Of a stretch of 15,804 nucleotides of DNA, positions 1-6,963 are shown piece after piece. The first letter of the stretch is position 1, and every line of letters starts with the position of its first letter. Both the position numbers and the translations under genes were made by a program. Below the pieces are notes generated by a model, which saw nothing but the letters and a program-made list of their open reading frames with translations, ran no database searches and was not told the DNA's origin. Origin of the DNA: Candidatus Bathyarchaeota archaeon (GTDB taxonomy: Archaea > Thermoproteota > Bathyarchaeia > Bathyarchaeales > DTEX01); NCBI GenBank assembly GCA_021162225.1, contig JAGGZB010000034.1, positions 1 to 15,804 of the forward strand, read 5' to 3'.

Positions 1-228
1 ATCTTTGACGTTTTTCTTTATCTCCTCGAAGATGTCGGGATAATACTTCTCCATCCATTCGTATATTTGAGCGCTACTCTGACAGAATCTGAAGAATGGA
101 TATTTCCTCATCAGTTTTAGGACGGAAGAGAATGTTAATGGGCAGATTCTATGAATTGTCTCTCCTCTAGGCCAGAGCCATGAAAGATCGATATGTGCAT
201 GCCCAGTTAAGTAGATAATGCCCTCCAT
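1..228 (-). CDS. Alpha-mannosidase, GH38 family (N-terminal 76 residues; runs off the left edge)
   Basis: The minus strand reads open from an ATG at 226-228 to the window edge, giving 76 residues. It begins with the GH38 signature GHAHIDLSWLWP followed by R-G-E-T; H12 and D14 match the two N-terminal metal (Zn) ligands of GH38 enzymes. It continues with a stretch typical of the family (CPLTFSSVLKLM, then YPFFRF, QSSAQIYEWME, and a YP-x-IFEEIK segment). GH38 enzymes are retaining exo-alpha-mannosidases, usually 800-1000 residues long, so more than 90% of this gene, including the catalytic nucleophile, lies outside. No signal peptide is seen, so a cytoplasmic role in mannose-containing glycan turnover is inferred. 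The family call is firm; the substrate is not known. Confidence 0.9.
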   Translation of the reverse strand, partial: MEGIIYLTGHAHIDLSWLWPRGETIHRICPLTFSSVLKLMRKYPFFRFCQSSAQIYEWMEKYYPDIFEEIKKNVKD

Positions 229-259
229 CAATAATACCCTTCAATAAATTCCACAGCGA

Positions 260-268
260 ATATTAAAC
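260..268 (-). promoter_or_regulatory. Possible TATA box for the alpha-mannosidase gene
   Basis: On the minus strand GTTTAATATTC lies about 35-40 bases ahead of the ATG at 228, which would place transcription start near 240 with a short leader. This rests on spacing and A/T content only. Confidence 0.3.
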
Positions 269-590
269 GGTTTTCATTAAGAGATTCCATGATTTAAATC
301 AACGCCTAGATGGCTTATAGAGCCCCGGAGAAACGCCATGAAAACTTAATGTAAAAATGTTTCACTAGGGAATCATTTTTTGATGGAACCAATCAATGAC
401 CGTATGCTTTGACGTCTATGTTTCTAGTTATGGAGACCTCAAACCCTGTAAATAGACTAGTCTTTGGGAATCCTACTTAACTAGCGACAAACATTATCTA
501 GCATAATAGTCTCTTCTGCGAAACGTTGAATCAGTAAACTCGGCTGGACACTATTTCCCTTCATCTTTTGTTTTCTTATTTCCAGAGGGA

Positions 591-637
591 TTTTTTATAG
601 AAAATAGATGTACATTTCGACTCATGAATGTACATCT
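591..637 (+). promoter_or_regulatory. TATA-like box plus tandem ATGTACAT palindromes (probable operator)
   Basis: A run TTTTTTATAG at 591-600 resembles an archaeal TATA box. It is followed by a perfect 11-base inverted repeat: AGATGTACATT (606-616), a 10-base spacer, then AATGTACATCT (627-637). Each arm contains the self-complementary octamer ATGTACAT (608-615 and 628-635), so the sites recur every 20 bases, about two helical turns, on one face of the DNA. The predicted transcription start (about 622) falls inside the repeat, the usual place for a repressor. The protein that binds is unknown; the winged-helix regulator encoded at 883 is the nearest candidate. Confidence 0.5.
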
Positions 638-723
638 TTGCACATGACTTTATGCATCATTCCCTAATGGTAGATGTTAGGCGGGTCTTCGATGATAAGA
701 AACTAGCTGCAAACTGGACATGA

Positions 724-748
724 TTTAAGTATCCTTATTATACTTAAA
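724..748. promoter_or_regulatory. 9-base inverted repeat, possible operator upstream of the winged-helix gene
   Basis: TTTAAGTAT (724-732) and ATACTTAAA (740-748) are perfect inverted repeats around a 7-base spacer. The element is A/T rich, holds a TATA-like core, and lies about 95 bases before the TATA box proposed for the winged-helix gene. An autoregulatory site is one reading; a weak hairpin of no function is another. Confidence 0.35.
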
Positions 749-840
749 CGTAAAATGCAACTCTCGTCAGGAATTCTTATTGATGTTATTCAGGAAAGTG
801 CTGTCAATAACTAATGACCTACTTGTCAATATTGATAGAA

Positions 841-849
841 TTATATTTT
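841..849 (+). promoter_or_regulatory. TATA box for the winged-helix regulator
   Basis: TTATATTTT sits about 38 bases ahead of the ATG at 883, predicting transcription start near 870, right at the Shine-Dalgarno sequence GGAGGAT (870-876). An ATG at 814 in the same frame would lie upstream of this promoter, which argues for the start at 883. Confidence 0.45.
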
Positions 850-882
850 GGCCATTGCATAATTGCATTGGAGGATAAGGAT

Positions 883-1314
883 ATGAGTTCAGATGATCTC
901 TTCGACGCAATTTCTCATCCGCTGAGAATCGAGATTCTTAAGGAGCTATCTAAAAGGCCGAGGCGCTTCGCTGAGATTAAGAGAGAGCTCAAAATAGAGA
1001 GCAGTGGACTCCTAGACTTCCATCTGAAGAAGCTTGATGATCTAATCATGATAAATAAGGATGGATTATATGCTCTGACTGAGAAGGGATTCGCGGCGCT
1101 CCAAGCAGTCGAGGCGGCTAATAAGTATGGCTGGCAGAAAAGATCGTTCTATCTGAACCTCGCGGCATTCATACTGATAAATGCTTACTGCTTGTTGACA
1201 GGCTACTCTCACTCAATATACTATTGGATGATCGTCTTACCCCTGACAGCGGCGTGGATCGTATTTTACAGTTTCTGGACATTCGTAAAGAGAAGAATCC
1301 GCCTAAAATCTTAA
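883..1314 (+). CDS. Winged-helix (ArsR-like) transcription regulator with two C-terminal membrane segments
   Basis: This 143-residue protein has an N-terminal winged-helix DNA-binding domain (about residues 5-75): DAISHPLRIEILKEL is the classic ArsR-like first helix, followed by a recognition-helix region (SSGLLDFHLKKLDDL) and a wing (INKDGLYALTEKG). Residues about 89-107 and 112-136 are hydrophobic and likely form a membrane hairpin ending in a basic tail (KRRIRLKS), so the regulator is probably tethered to the cytoplasmic face of the membrane. The frame is open back to 814, but ATG 883 has a strong Shine-Dalgarno sequence eight bases upstream and a well-placed TATA box. No cysteine metal-sensing motif of the ArsR/SmtB kind is visible in the DNA-binding domain. 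The signal and target are unknown; the inverted repeats upstream are candidate operators. Confidence 0.8.
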   Translation: MSSDDLFDAISHPLRIEILKELSKRPRRFAEIKRELKIESSGLLDFHLKKLDDLIMINKDGLYALTEKGFAALQAVEAANKYGWQKRSFYLNLAAFILINAYCLLTGYSHSIYYWMIVLPLTAAWIVFYSFWTFVKRRIRLKS

Positions 1315-1635
1315 GTAAATAGGAAGGCCTTTTGGGAATATTAAGCTCTAAGATCGGCGTGAGCTAGCGTCACCAAAACAGTAAGGAAACATCGTAGCCA
1401 TCGCATCTCAACTTGAAGATCAAGTATCGAAGTTTGTTTGGATTCAAACGGTTCTGAGAAATCTACAATCCTAAAAGATGATTTTAGGACTAAGTTAAGG
1501 TTCTAAGATGAAGCCAGCATCAAGATAGCGTATGAAAACTATACAAATCCAAGAAGTCATATAGTTTCCAGTCGTGAATGGCAGATTAAAAGTGAGATGC
1601 AACTTGCGTATCACATAGCGGACAAAGAGAGAAGA
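1315..1635. other. Intergenic stretch with a small hairpin
   Basis: No coding sequence is evident here. It carries a perfect inverted repeat, TCCTAAAA (1469-1476) and TTTTAGGA (1482-1489) with a 5-base loop, and a second weaker repeat with AAACTATA (1536-1543) and TATAGTTT (1560-1567). Neither is followed by a T-run convincing enough to call a terminator. Confidence 0.4.
1469..1489. repeat. Perfect 8-base inverted repeat (hairpin or operator)
   Basis: TCCTAAAA and TTTTAGGA flank GATGA. The stem is A/T rich and symmetrical, so either strand could form it. It lies about 155 bases after the winged-helix gene; it could be a protein-binding site or a chance hairpin. Confidence 0.3.
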
Positions 1636-1821
1636 CTAGAGTGGCACGTATAACGCAGGGAGCATTAGCAAGTTTAAGTATCTGCTTTCTTCCCCTATGT
1701 ATCCATAACATCTCCATAATGTCTTTAGGAAAACACCTAATAGCTTTGATTGATGATTGAAATGGATAGCTTGAAGAAGATCCTCTGAGAGGAAAGAGTC
1801 AAGAGGATATGCTTGAAGCAT
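1636..1821 (-). CDS. Hypothetical 61-residue protein, possible substrate peptide of the adjacent radical SAM enzyme
   Basis: This small ORF starts 34 bases after the stop codon of the SPASM radical SAM gene on the same strand. The protein has a Leu-rich amphipathic first half, one Cys (in WRCYGY), several Tyr and aromatic residues, and a hydrophobic C-terminus (LNLLMLPALYVPL). Codon use is plausible for this genome, with AGA as the only Arg codon. There is no clear Shine-Dalgarno sequence, although an A/T-rich TATAAT-like element lies about 20 bases ahead of the ATG. Precursors for radical SAM peptide maturases are often short ORFs beside the enzyme gene, which is the only reason for the suggested role. 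It may equally be a chance ORF; I recognise no family. Confidence 0.3.
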   Translation of the reverse strand: MLQAYPLDSFLSEDLLQAIHFNHQSKLLGVFLKTLWRCYGYIGEESRYLNLLMLPALYVPL

Positions 1822-1855
1822 GGAGTCAAATATAGAATTATAATGTGAAGGGGCT

Positions 1856-2929
1856 CTATGGGATTATTTCAACGGTATTGTTAAAGGGAGGATATTTGAT
1901 ATCTTCTATGGAGACGATTCCAGATTTGAGCATCTTACTTACTCTTTCACGTTCTCCTCTAAGTAGATCTATTAGGTATTTCGTTGCGTCGCATATTTTT
2001 CTGAATCCATGCTCTCCCCAAAGCCTTTCTATGTGAGCATATAGGCATCTTCCTCCACAATAGTCTAAGTATGGACATTCAGTGCATGGAGAACCTAGAC
2101 TATACTTCCTCAATGTTTTAGGAGTGTCCTGTGATAGATGACCAGCATGAGCCCATCTCTCATATACTGCTATTGGACAGGCAAGTATCCTACCATCTGT
2201 AAGAATAGTGTATGCTGATGAGCCGGCGCCGCATGGAGGCCTCTCTAGCGGGGAGCCAGTAATAATGGCGTAGGTTATCGCCTTGAATGGAGCTATACCC
2301 AGAACTTTTCCATTCTCCATCTCAGAGATCCAGTATTTCATTAATCTTGTTGTCCCAGGCATGTATGATGAATGAAGCCAATAATCGAAGTTACGCCATC
2401 TATTGCTCCAGATCACATCGAGTTGCCAGTGGACGTGATCAAATATCTCTAACGAAAGCAGATGCGTTACATCTCGGTAGATGTCGCTCTCCTCGCTTAC
2501 GGTCATCCTAGCTAATAAATCACCCTCGAAACCTATTTGTCTCAGCCATTTAGCTGCCTTAACAACAGCAGCATATACTCCCCTGCCTCTATAGTAGTCA
2601 GTTACGTCCTTAATTCCATCAATTGACAATAACACCGTATCGAAGCGTCTCCAATATTTCTCATCAAGTCTGTGTATGAGCGTTGCGTTTGTCTGAATGA
2701 CGAACTTCGTCCAGTCGATAGAATCCATAACTTTCCTGATGAATTTATGATTTAAGAGAGGTTCACCGCCATAAAATGCAATAATTGCTTCGGAATCCTC
2801 AGAGATGAATCTGACAAGACTCTTTAGTGGATATTTCACTCTCCAGGGGACTACATGCTCTGGGAAACTTCCGCTACAATACACGCATTGCAGATTACAT
2901 TGCCCTGTAGTGTAGACTATATACAGCAT
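1856..2929 (-). CDS. Radical SAM/SPASM enzyme, putative peptide-modifying (AF0577-like)
   Basis: This 357-residue protein opens almost directly with the radical SAM cluster motif, C11-x3-C15-x2-C18 in TTGQCNLQCVYC, followed by GGEP (54-57). The C-terminus has a full SPASM pattern: C233, then G246-x4-C251, C282-x2-C285-x5-C291-x3-C295 and C313, enough to bind two auxiliary 4Fe-4S clusters. SPASM enzymes use a 5'-deoxyadenosyl radical, most often to modify ribosomal peptides, and the overall plan (very short N-terminus, about 360 residues) matches the archaeal AF0577-type family annotated as putative peptide-modifying. That subfamily name is recalled, not searched. Its ATG follows an A/T-rich stretch without a strong ribosome site, suggesting a leaderless message. 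A 61-residue ORF lies directly downstream and is the nearest candidate substrate. The real substrate is unknown. Confidence 0.85.
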   Translation of the reverse strand: MLYIVYTTGQCNLQCVYCSGSFPEHVVPWRVKYPLKSLVRFISEDSEAIIAFYGGEPLLNHKFIRKVMDSIDWTKFVIQTNATLIHRLDEKYWRRFDTVLLSIDGIKDVTDYYRGRGVYAAVVKAAKWLRQIGFEGDLLARMTVSEESDIYRDVTHLLSLEIFDHVHWQLDVIWSNRWRNFDYWLHSSYMPGTTRLMKYWISEMENGKVLGIAPFKAITYAIITGSPLERPPCGAGSSAYTILTDGRILACPIAVYERWAHAGHLSQDTPKTLRKYSLGSPCTECPYLDYCGGRCLYAHIERLWGEHGFRKICDATKYLIDLLRGERERVSKMLKSGIVSIEDIKYPPFNNTVEIIP

Positions 2930-3041
2930 AGCTCAACATCAATACTTTATTCGGATAGAAAACTCTTACTCGATAATTCACTATTTTCTTCATTACGAAA
3001 GCAACATGCCTTTGCATTTATGAAAAGCCATGAATCTTCGG

Positions 3042-3758
3042 CTATTCTCTCTTCATTTGTTGGTCACTAATTTTCCTATATAATTCAAGAGTTCTTCTAG
3101 CGTTAACGAGCATTCCATGATCATTATTGAAAAAGATGTAGACTTTCCGAGGCTTTATTAGAAGGATTCTTAGTAGAACGTCACTGAGCTCCTCATCTGT
3201 GTAGACATGGTTATACCAAGATGTTCTACCATGCATCCTCACGTACACTTTTCCATTAGTGCTGAGAATCTCACGTGGGAGATCTGGAGAATCAACACTT
3301 ACCCAGGTGATCCCATAACATGAAGCCCATCTGAACCACCTCTCATTAAACCATTCTACATTTCTAACCTCGAGAGCGAACCTTTCATCAAGTCTAACTT
3401 TTTCTATGAAGCTTTCAATCCTTGATGCATACTTCGGAGTCATAAAAGGAGGCAGCTGAAAGAGATAGAAATCTATCAGCTCATCCATTGGAGAGAATAA
3501 ATTTCGGAACTTCCTCCACAACTCGAGGGCTTTATCTCCAAATTTAAACTGGTGAGTTATCAATCTATTAACTTTGACCGACCACCTTAAACTTCGACCG
3601 TTCCTTGCCCAAGACCGTATCATGTTAGGAAAAGGGAAGCGATAGAAACTAGCATTTAATTCCACGGCGTTTAAGCCGGAGTTTTCTACAAACCATTTGA
3701 AGGAGCCCTCCTTATTCCAGAAGTATCTCCAACCCGATGTTCCAACGTAAAGCTTCAT
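3042..3758 (-). CDS. DUF72 (YecE-like) family protein
   Basis: The protein begins MKLYVGTSGWRY, the hallmark opening of the DUF72 family, and keeps other family features: NAVELNASFYRFP, WSVKVNRLITH, a LFQLPP segment, FALEVRN-x-EWF, VYVRMHG and a C-terminal VYIFFNNDH. DUF72 proteins adopt a TIM-barrel fold; their biochemical activity is not established. I chose the ATG at 3758 (238 residues) because family members start at this motif and GGAAGAG lies six bases upstream. The frame is open to an ATG at 3800 (252 residues), which a TATA-like element about 25 bases further up could make a leaderless start. The gene is on the same strand as the SPASM enzyme, 112 bases upstream of it, so co-transcription is possible. 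Confidence 0.85.
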   Translation of the reverse strand: MKLYVGTSGWRYFWNKEGSFKWFVENSGLNAVELNASFYRFPFPNMIRSWARNGRSLRWSVKVNRLITHQFKFGDKALELWRKFRNLFSPMDELIDFYLFQLPPFMTPKYASRIESFIEKVRLDERFALEVRNVEWFNERWFRWASCYGITWVSVDSPDLPREILSTNGKVYVRMHGRTSWYNHVYTDEELSDVLLRILLIKPRKVYIFFNNDHGMLVNARRTLELYRKISDQQMKRE

Positions 3759-3818
3759 TCGCATCTCTTCCTGTATAAGCATGAAATATTCAAAAAGCAT
3801 TTTCCCAAGACCGGGGAT

Positions 3819-3830
3819 CTAAAAATAAAA
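3819..3830 (-). promoter_or_regulatory. TATA-like element for the DUF72 gene
   Basis: On the minus strand TTTTATTTTTAG is centred about 25 bases before 3800, predicting transcription start at about 3800. This gives either a leaderless 252-residue protein or a 42-base leader to the preferred start at 3758. Confidence 0.4.
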
Positions 3831-3940
3831 CCTTAACCACCTCGAGCCATAAAGGTTCAGCGTACATGAAGAGACCTTAATCGTTGAGATCATGTAAAAC
3901 CATATTACATAGGATATCTTTGTATCGTTTGGTGGTATTA

Positions 3941-5602
3941 TTGAATGGAGCCGATATACTCGCGTTAGAGCTCAAGGATCACGGCGTCTCATGGATTTCA
4001 ACGCTCTGCGGAAACGGTCTCAACCCATTCTATCTGGCATGCAAAAGGGCGGGAATCCGCTTAATAGACACCCATAATGAGCAAGCTGCAGCCTACATGG
4101 CTGACGCTTATGGCAGATTGACGGGTATGATTGGAGTATGCGCCGTTAGCAGCGGAGTTGCTCATTCAAATGCTCTAACGGGAGTTGCTAATGCGTATTT
4201 TGACGGCGGACCGATGCTATTGATTACCGGAGCAAGCGCCGGATATGGATCTGGCAGAGGAGTCTTTCAAGAGTATGACCAAGTTGCCTTAGCCGCTCCA
4301 ATATGCAAATTTGCCAAATGTGTCTATAGAATTGAGGATCTAAGATTTCTCGTTAGAGAAGCCTTGAGAACAGCGGTGAGTGGGAGGCCGGGTCCAGTTC
4401 ATCTCACAGTACCTCTCGATGTTATGGAGTCTGAATACAGGGAACGTAAACCTTTGAAGCCGTCTATGTCTCCATCGAGCGCGATGGCCCTTCAGAGATC
4501 CCGGTCTCAAAGTTTAGATCCCAAGGTGATCGATGAAGCCGTTAGAATGATTCTTGAGGCTGAGAAGCCGATCATCGTAGCTGGCAGCGGAGTCTTTTAT
4601 TCCAGCGGCCAAAGATCCCTCATGCAGCTAAGCGAGGTTGGAGCGATACCCATAGTGATTCCCATATGGGACAGAGGATGCGTAGAGAAGCCTCACCCGA
4701 ACTTTCTCGGGGTTATCGGCGCGGCTAGTGGAGAGCCGTGCCTCTTGGAGGATGCGGATCTCATAATAATGGTTGGTGCTAGGGTTGATTATAGGGTTGG
4801 ATTTTTAAAGCCGCCTAAGATCAAGGAGGATTCCTCCATAATACGGATTGACACTGACCCATCCAGTCTAATGCAAGGCGTCGACTCAGACCTCGCAATA
4901 TTGGCCAGTCCAGACATAGCGCTTGATAAGATAGCCAAGGAGCTAAAACGTAAGGGAATGCACAAGCATAGAAAGTGGCTTGAAGATGCCCGTGAGAGAT
5001 GGCGTAGATTTAGGGCTCGATGGGTTGAAAGGGAACCTCCGGAATCTAAACCCTTAACCGGATGGCACATAGTTAAGGCTATACGTCCAATACTAACTGA
5101 TGGTACAGTTTTTCTCATAGATGGGGGAAATATTGGGCAGTGGGTTCACATGGTTCTAGCCGATCACTATCCAAGCCGATGGCTAACATGCGGCGCGAGC
5201 GCTGTTGTAGGCTGGGGCCTGCCCGGAGCCATGGCTGCTAGACTTGCATATCCGAAGAATCCTGTATTACTGCTGTCTGGTGATGGAGCCTTTGGTTTCA
5301 CACTCGCTGATCTCGAATCTGCCGTTAGACACAACCTGCCTTTCGTCGCCGTCATCGCTAATGATAGCGCATGGGGGATAGTTGCCTCATCTCAGAGAAG
5401 CAGATACGGTGAGGGAGGTATGATTTCCAGCAGATTTGGAGCTATACGCTTTGATCTTGTCGCTGAGGCTTTAGGCGCGAGGGGAATGAGAGTTGACGAT
5501 GTTAGAGAGTTGAGATCCGCAGTAGAGGATGGATTCTCATCAGAAACTCCCGTAGTTATAGATGTTCCAGTATCCATACTTGGCCCTGCCGATGTTAAAT
5601 AA
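3941..5602 (+). CDS. Thiamine-diphosphate-dependent enzyme, acetolactate synthase/IlvB-like (COG0028 type)
   Basis: The 553-residue product has the three-domain plan of the acetolactate synthase/pyruvate oxidase superfamily. The N-terminal Pyr domain holds the catalytic Glu (E47 in THNEQAAAYMADAYGR) and a GVFQEYDQ segment like the AFQE motif of acetolactate synthase. The middle domain includes IIVAGSGVFYSS. The C-terminal PP domain holds the ThDP/Mg motif starting GDGAFGF (447-449) and ending in N474-D475 (IANDSAWG) instead of the usual Asn-Asn. The frame is open upstream to a TTG at 3884, but a TTG at 3941 preceded by GGTGG at good spacing gives the natural start (NGADILALELKDHGV). No regulatory small subunit (ilvN) or other branched-chain gene is nearby, so true acetolactate synthase activity is not supported; another ThDP-dependent carboligase or decarboxylase is possible. 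Confidence 0.8.
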   Translation: MNGADILALELKDHGVSWISTLCGNGLNPFYLACKRAGIRLIDTHNEQAAAYMADAYGRLTGMIGVCAVSSGVAHSNALTGVANAYFDGGPMLLITGASAGYGSGRGVFQEYDQVALAAPICKFAKCVYRIEDLRFLVREALRTAVSGRPGPVHLTVPLDVMESEYRERKPLKPSMSPSSAMALQRSRSQSLDPKVIDEAVRMILEAEKPIIVAGSGVFYSSGQRSLMQLSEVGAIPIVIPIWDRGCVEKPHPNFLGVIGAASGEPCLLEDADLIIMVGARVDYRVGFLKPPKIKEDSSIIRIDTDPSSLMQGVDSDLAILASPDIALDKIAKELKRKGMHKHRKWLEDARERWRRFRARWVEREPPESKPLTGWHIVKAIRPILTDGTVFLIDGGNIGQWVHMVLADHYPSRWLTCGASAVVGWGLPGAMAARLAYPKNPVLLLSGDGAFGFTLADLESAVRHNLPFVAVIANDSAWGIVASSQRSRYGEGGMISSRFGAIRFDLVAEALGARGMRVDDVRELRSAVEDGFSSETPVVIDVPVSILGPADVK

Positions 5603-5722
5603 TCTTCACGGCCATTCTAAATTTAATGCTACTCAGATACTTTGATGCGCTAAGCCGATCCCGCAGGGATTTATCAGATTTCGGGACTGAAAGATGAAGC
5701 TGCCAAGTTAAAGATCAGCTCT

Positions 5723-6763
5723 TTATGGCTTGTGTCTCAGGAAAAATTTGGCGCTTCTCCACCTATCCTTCGCGATTTGTAAGTTTCCTATGACGCTTCC
5801 GTGAAGCGAGTAGAAAATATAGCATAGATAGGCGCATTTTTCGCATTTGCTATATCTCTTCCTCAACTCGTTAAACTTTTCACTATTCCAAAGCTTCGGC
5901 AAGTCAAAGATTGAGGCGACAGGCTTCTGTAAGTGGCAACCAGAAACTTCTCCACGATGATTTATCATGAAGAAACTTCGCAATGCATGACATTTCCAGG
6001 TTCTTTTATTACTTGAATAGATATTTCTGATGGCTTTAAGCGTCTTAGTAGTCATTAAAATGCCGCTGTTTTTCTTCTTCATTTCTAGTAGGAGATCACA
6101 TAGCTCCACCATGAACTTCCTATCTCTTATCAAAAACTCCTCATCTTCTTTACCAATACTGAATAGTTCATCCGAGCTCTGCATAACATCGTAAGAATAC
6201 AGGCAATACCAGACTGGAATCCCCTTATTCACGAAATACCTTGTGAAGTCAGCTATTTCATGAAGGTTAAGTTGCGAAATCGTCGGCGAAACGACGACGT
6301 TGATTCCTTCCTCATGAAGCTTTTCAATGGATGCCATAGCTTCCTTCCACGCTCCCTTGACACCCTTTATGTAATCATGCTTCTCCGGATTTAGGCTATC
6401 TATTGAGATCGCTACGAAATCTGCGTTACGCAAAGCTTCTACCTTCTTTCCAGCCATACTTCCATTGTCATATACCGTGGTGATAAAGAAGCGAGACGCA
6501 TACTCTATGATCTCGTCGATGTCGGGTCTTAATAGAGGATTCCCGCCCGATATAGTGACTTCCAAAACGCCGATCTTTCTGAGGATATCCAGTCCCCTCT
6601 TGATCTCTTCCGTTGAGAGCTCCTCTTCATCTTGCTCACGCCAGACATTACAGCCCCTGCAACGATAATTGCATTTTCTCGTAATCATCCACTGAACGTG
6701 ATATGGCTTGTTAGGAGTTAAAGCTCGTGATATTACTCTTAAGGCTTTATTGAACGTTATCAA
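5723..6763 (-). CDS. Radical SAM protein with C-terminal auxiliary cluster cysteines (unknown substrate)
   Basis: This 346-residue protein has the radical SAM motif C31-x3-C35-x2-C38 (TRKCNYRCRGCNVW), then GGNP (73-76) where most families have GGEP; the Glu that normally contacts the methionyl amine is replaced by Asn. The barrel continues with ISIDSLNPEKHDYIKG and a VVVSPT-x-SQLN strand. The C-terminal region has C258, C276, C307, C310 and C314, a SPASM/twitch-like arrangement probably binding one auxiliary 4Fe-4S cluster. The predicted start is a TTG with GGAGAG 12 bases upstream, slightly far, so the exact start is uncertain. It ends convergently with the ThDP enzyme and is divergent from a glycosyltransferase, which weakly suggests a lipid or glycan modification role. 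No specific reaction can be assigned. Confidence 0.8.
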   Translation of the reverse strand: MITFNKALRVISRALTPNKPYHVQWMITRKCNYRCRGCNVWREQDEEELSTEEIKRGLDILRKIGVLEVTISGGNPLLRPDIDEIIEYASRFFITTVYDNGSMAGKKVEALRNADFVAISIDSLNPEKHDYIKGVKGAWKEAMASIEKLHEEGINVVVSPTISQLNLHEIADFTRYFVNKGIPVWYCLYSYDVMQSSDELFSIGKEDEEFLIRDRKFMVELCDLLLEMKKKNSGILMTTKTLKAIRNIYSSNKRTWKCHALRSFFMINHRGEVSGCHLQKPVASIFDLPKLWNSEKFNELRKRYSKCEKCAYLCYIFYSLHGSVIGNLQIAKDRWRSAKFFLRHKP

Positions 6764-6932
6764 ATCTTATATTACTCTCCACATGCGCTAGGATTATTCA
6801 TCTTCTAGATAAGCACTCGTGAATATTACCGTTTCATTTCATTACATTTACTAATAAAAGTCTTGTTGAATTGTAGGAATTCTACTTTCCCAGATCATCT
6901 GAGCTCTGCTTCATGACGGCCTAACAAATTTA

Positions 6933-6940
6933 TTTATATG
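6933..6940 (+). promoter_or_regulatory. TATA box for the glycosyltransferase gene
   Basis: TTTATATG is centred about 27 bases ahead of the ATG at 6964, the spacing expected for a leaderless archaeal message. A GGAG at 6946-6949 is too far from the start to serve well as a ribosome site. Confidence 0.5.
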
Positions 6941-6963
6941 TTGCTGGAGTAGAAGAACTTGCT

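Larger units (their letters stand above)
229..840. other. Long gene-poor intergenic region with two inverted repeats
   Basis: No ORF with convincing protein character appears on either strand in these roughly 610 bases. What it holds is a TATA-like box plus an 11-base inverted repeat (591-637), a 9-base inverted repeat (724-748) and a few micro-ORFs, the longest being 31 codons on the plus strand (628-723). There is no tRNA T-loop or clear C/D box pair. It may be a regulatory region, a decayed gene, or house an unrecognised small RNA. Confidence 0.5.

Noticed and set aside
814..882. A 23-codon N-terminal extension of the winged-helix regulator from an ATG at 814.
   Set aside because: It lies upstream of the best TATA box (841-849) and has no ribosome site, whereas ATG 883 has GGAGGAT at eight bases.
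1745..1790. TTGATGA followed by CTGA, another possible C/D box RNA.
   Set aside because: The C box has T in place of a purine and only one guide-length gap exists, with no internal C'/D' boxes.
2287..3070. Plus-strand ORFs at 2287-2511 and 2855-3070 opposite the SPASM enzyme.
   Set aside because: They are antisense or run over the intergenic gap, with no ribosome site and no protein-like composition.
3884..3940. A TTG start at 3884 for the ThDP enzyme.
   Set aside because: The added residues do not resemble the family, and TTG 3941 has GGTGG in place and gives the usual N-terminus.
4789..5577. Minus-strand ORFs of 61-109 codons inside the ThDP enzyme gene.
   Set aside because: They are Ser-rich low-character translations opposite a clearly conserved gene.
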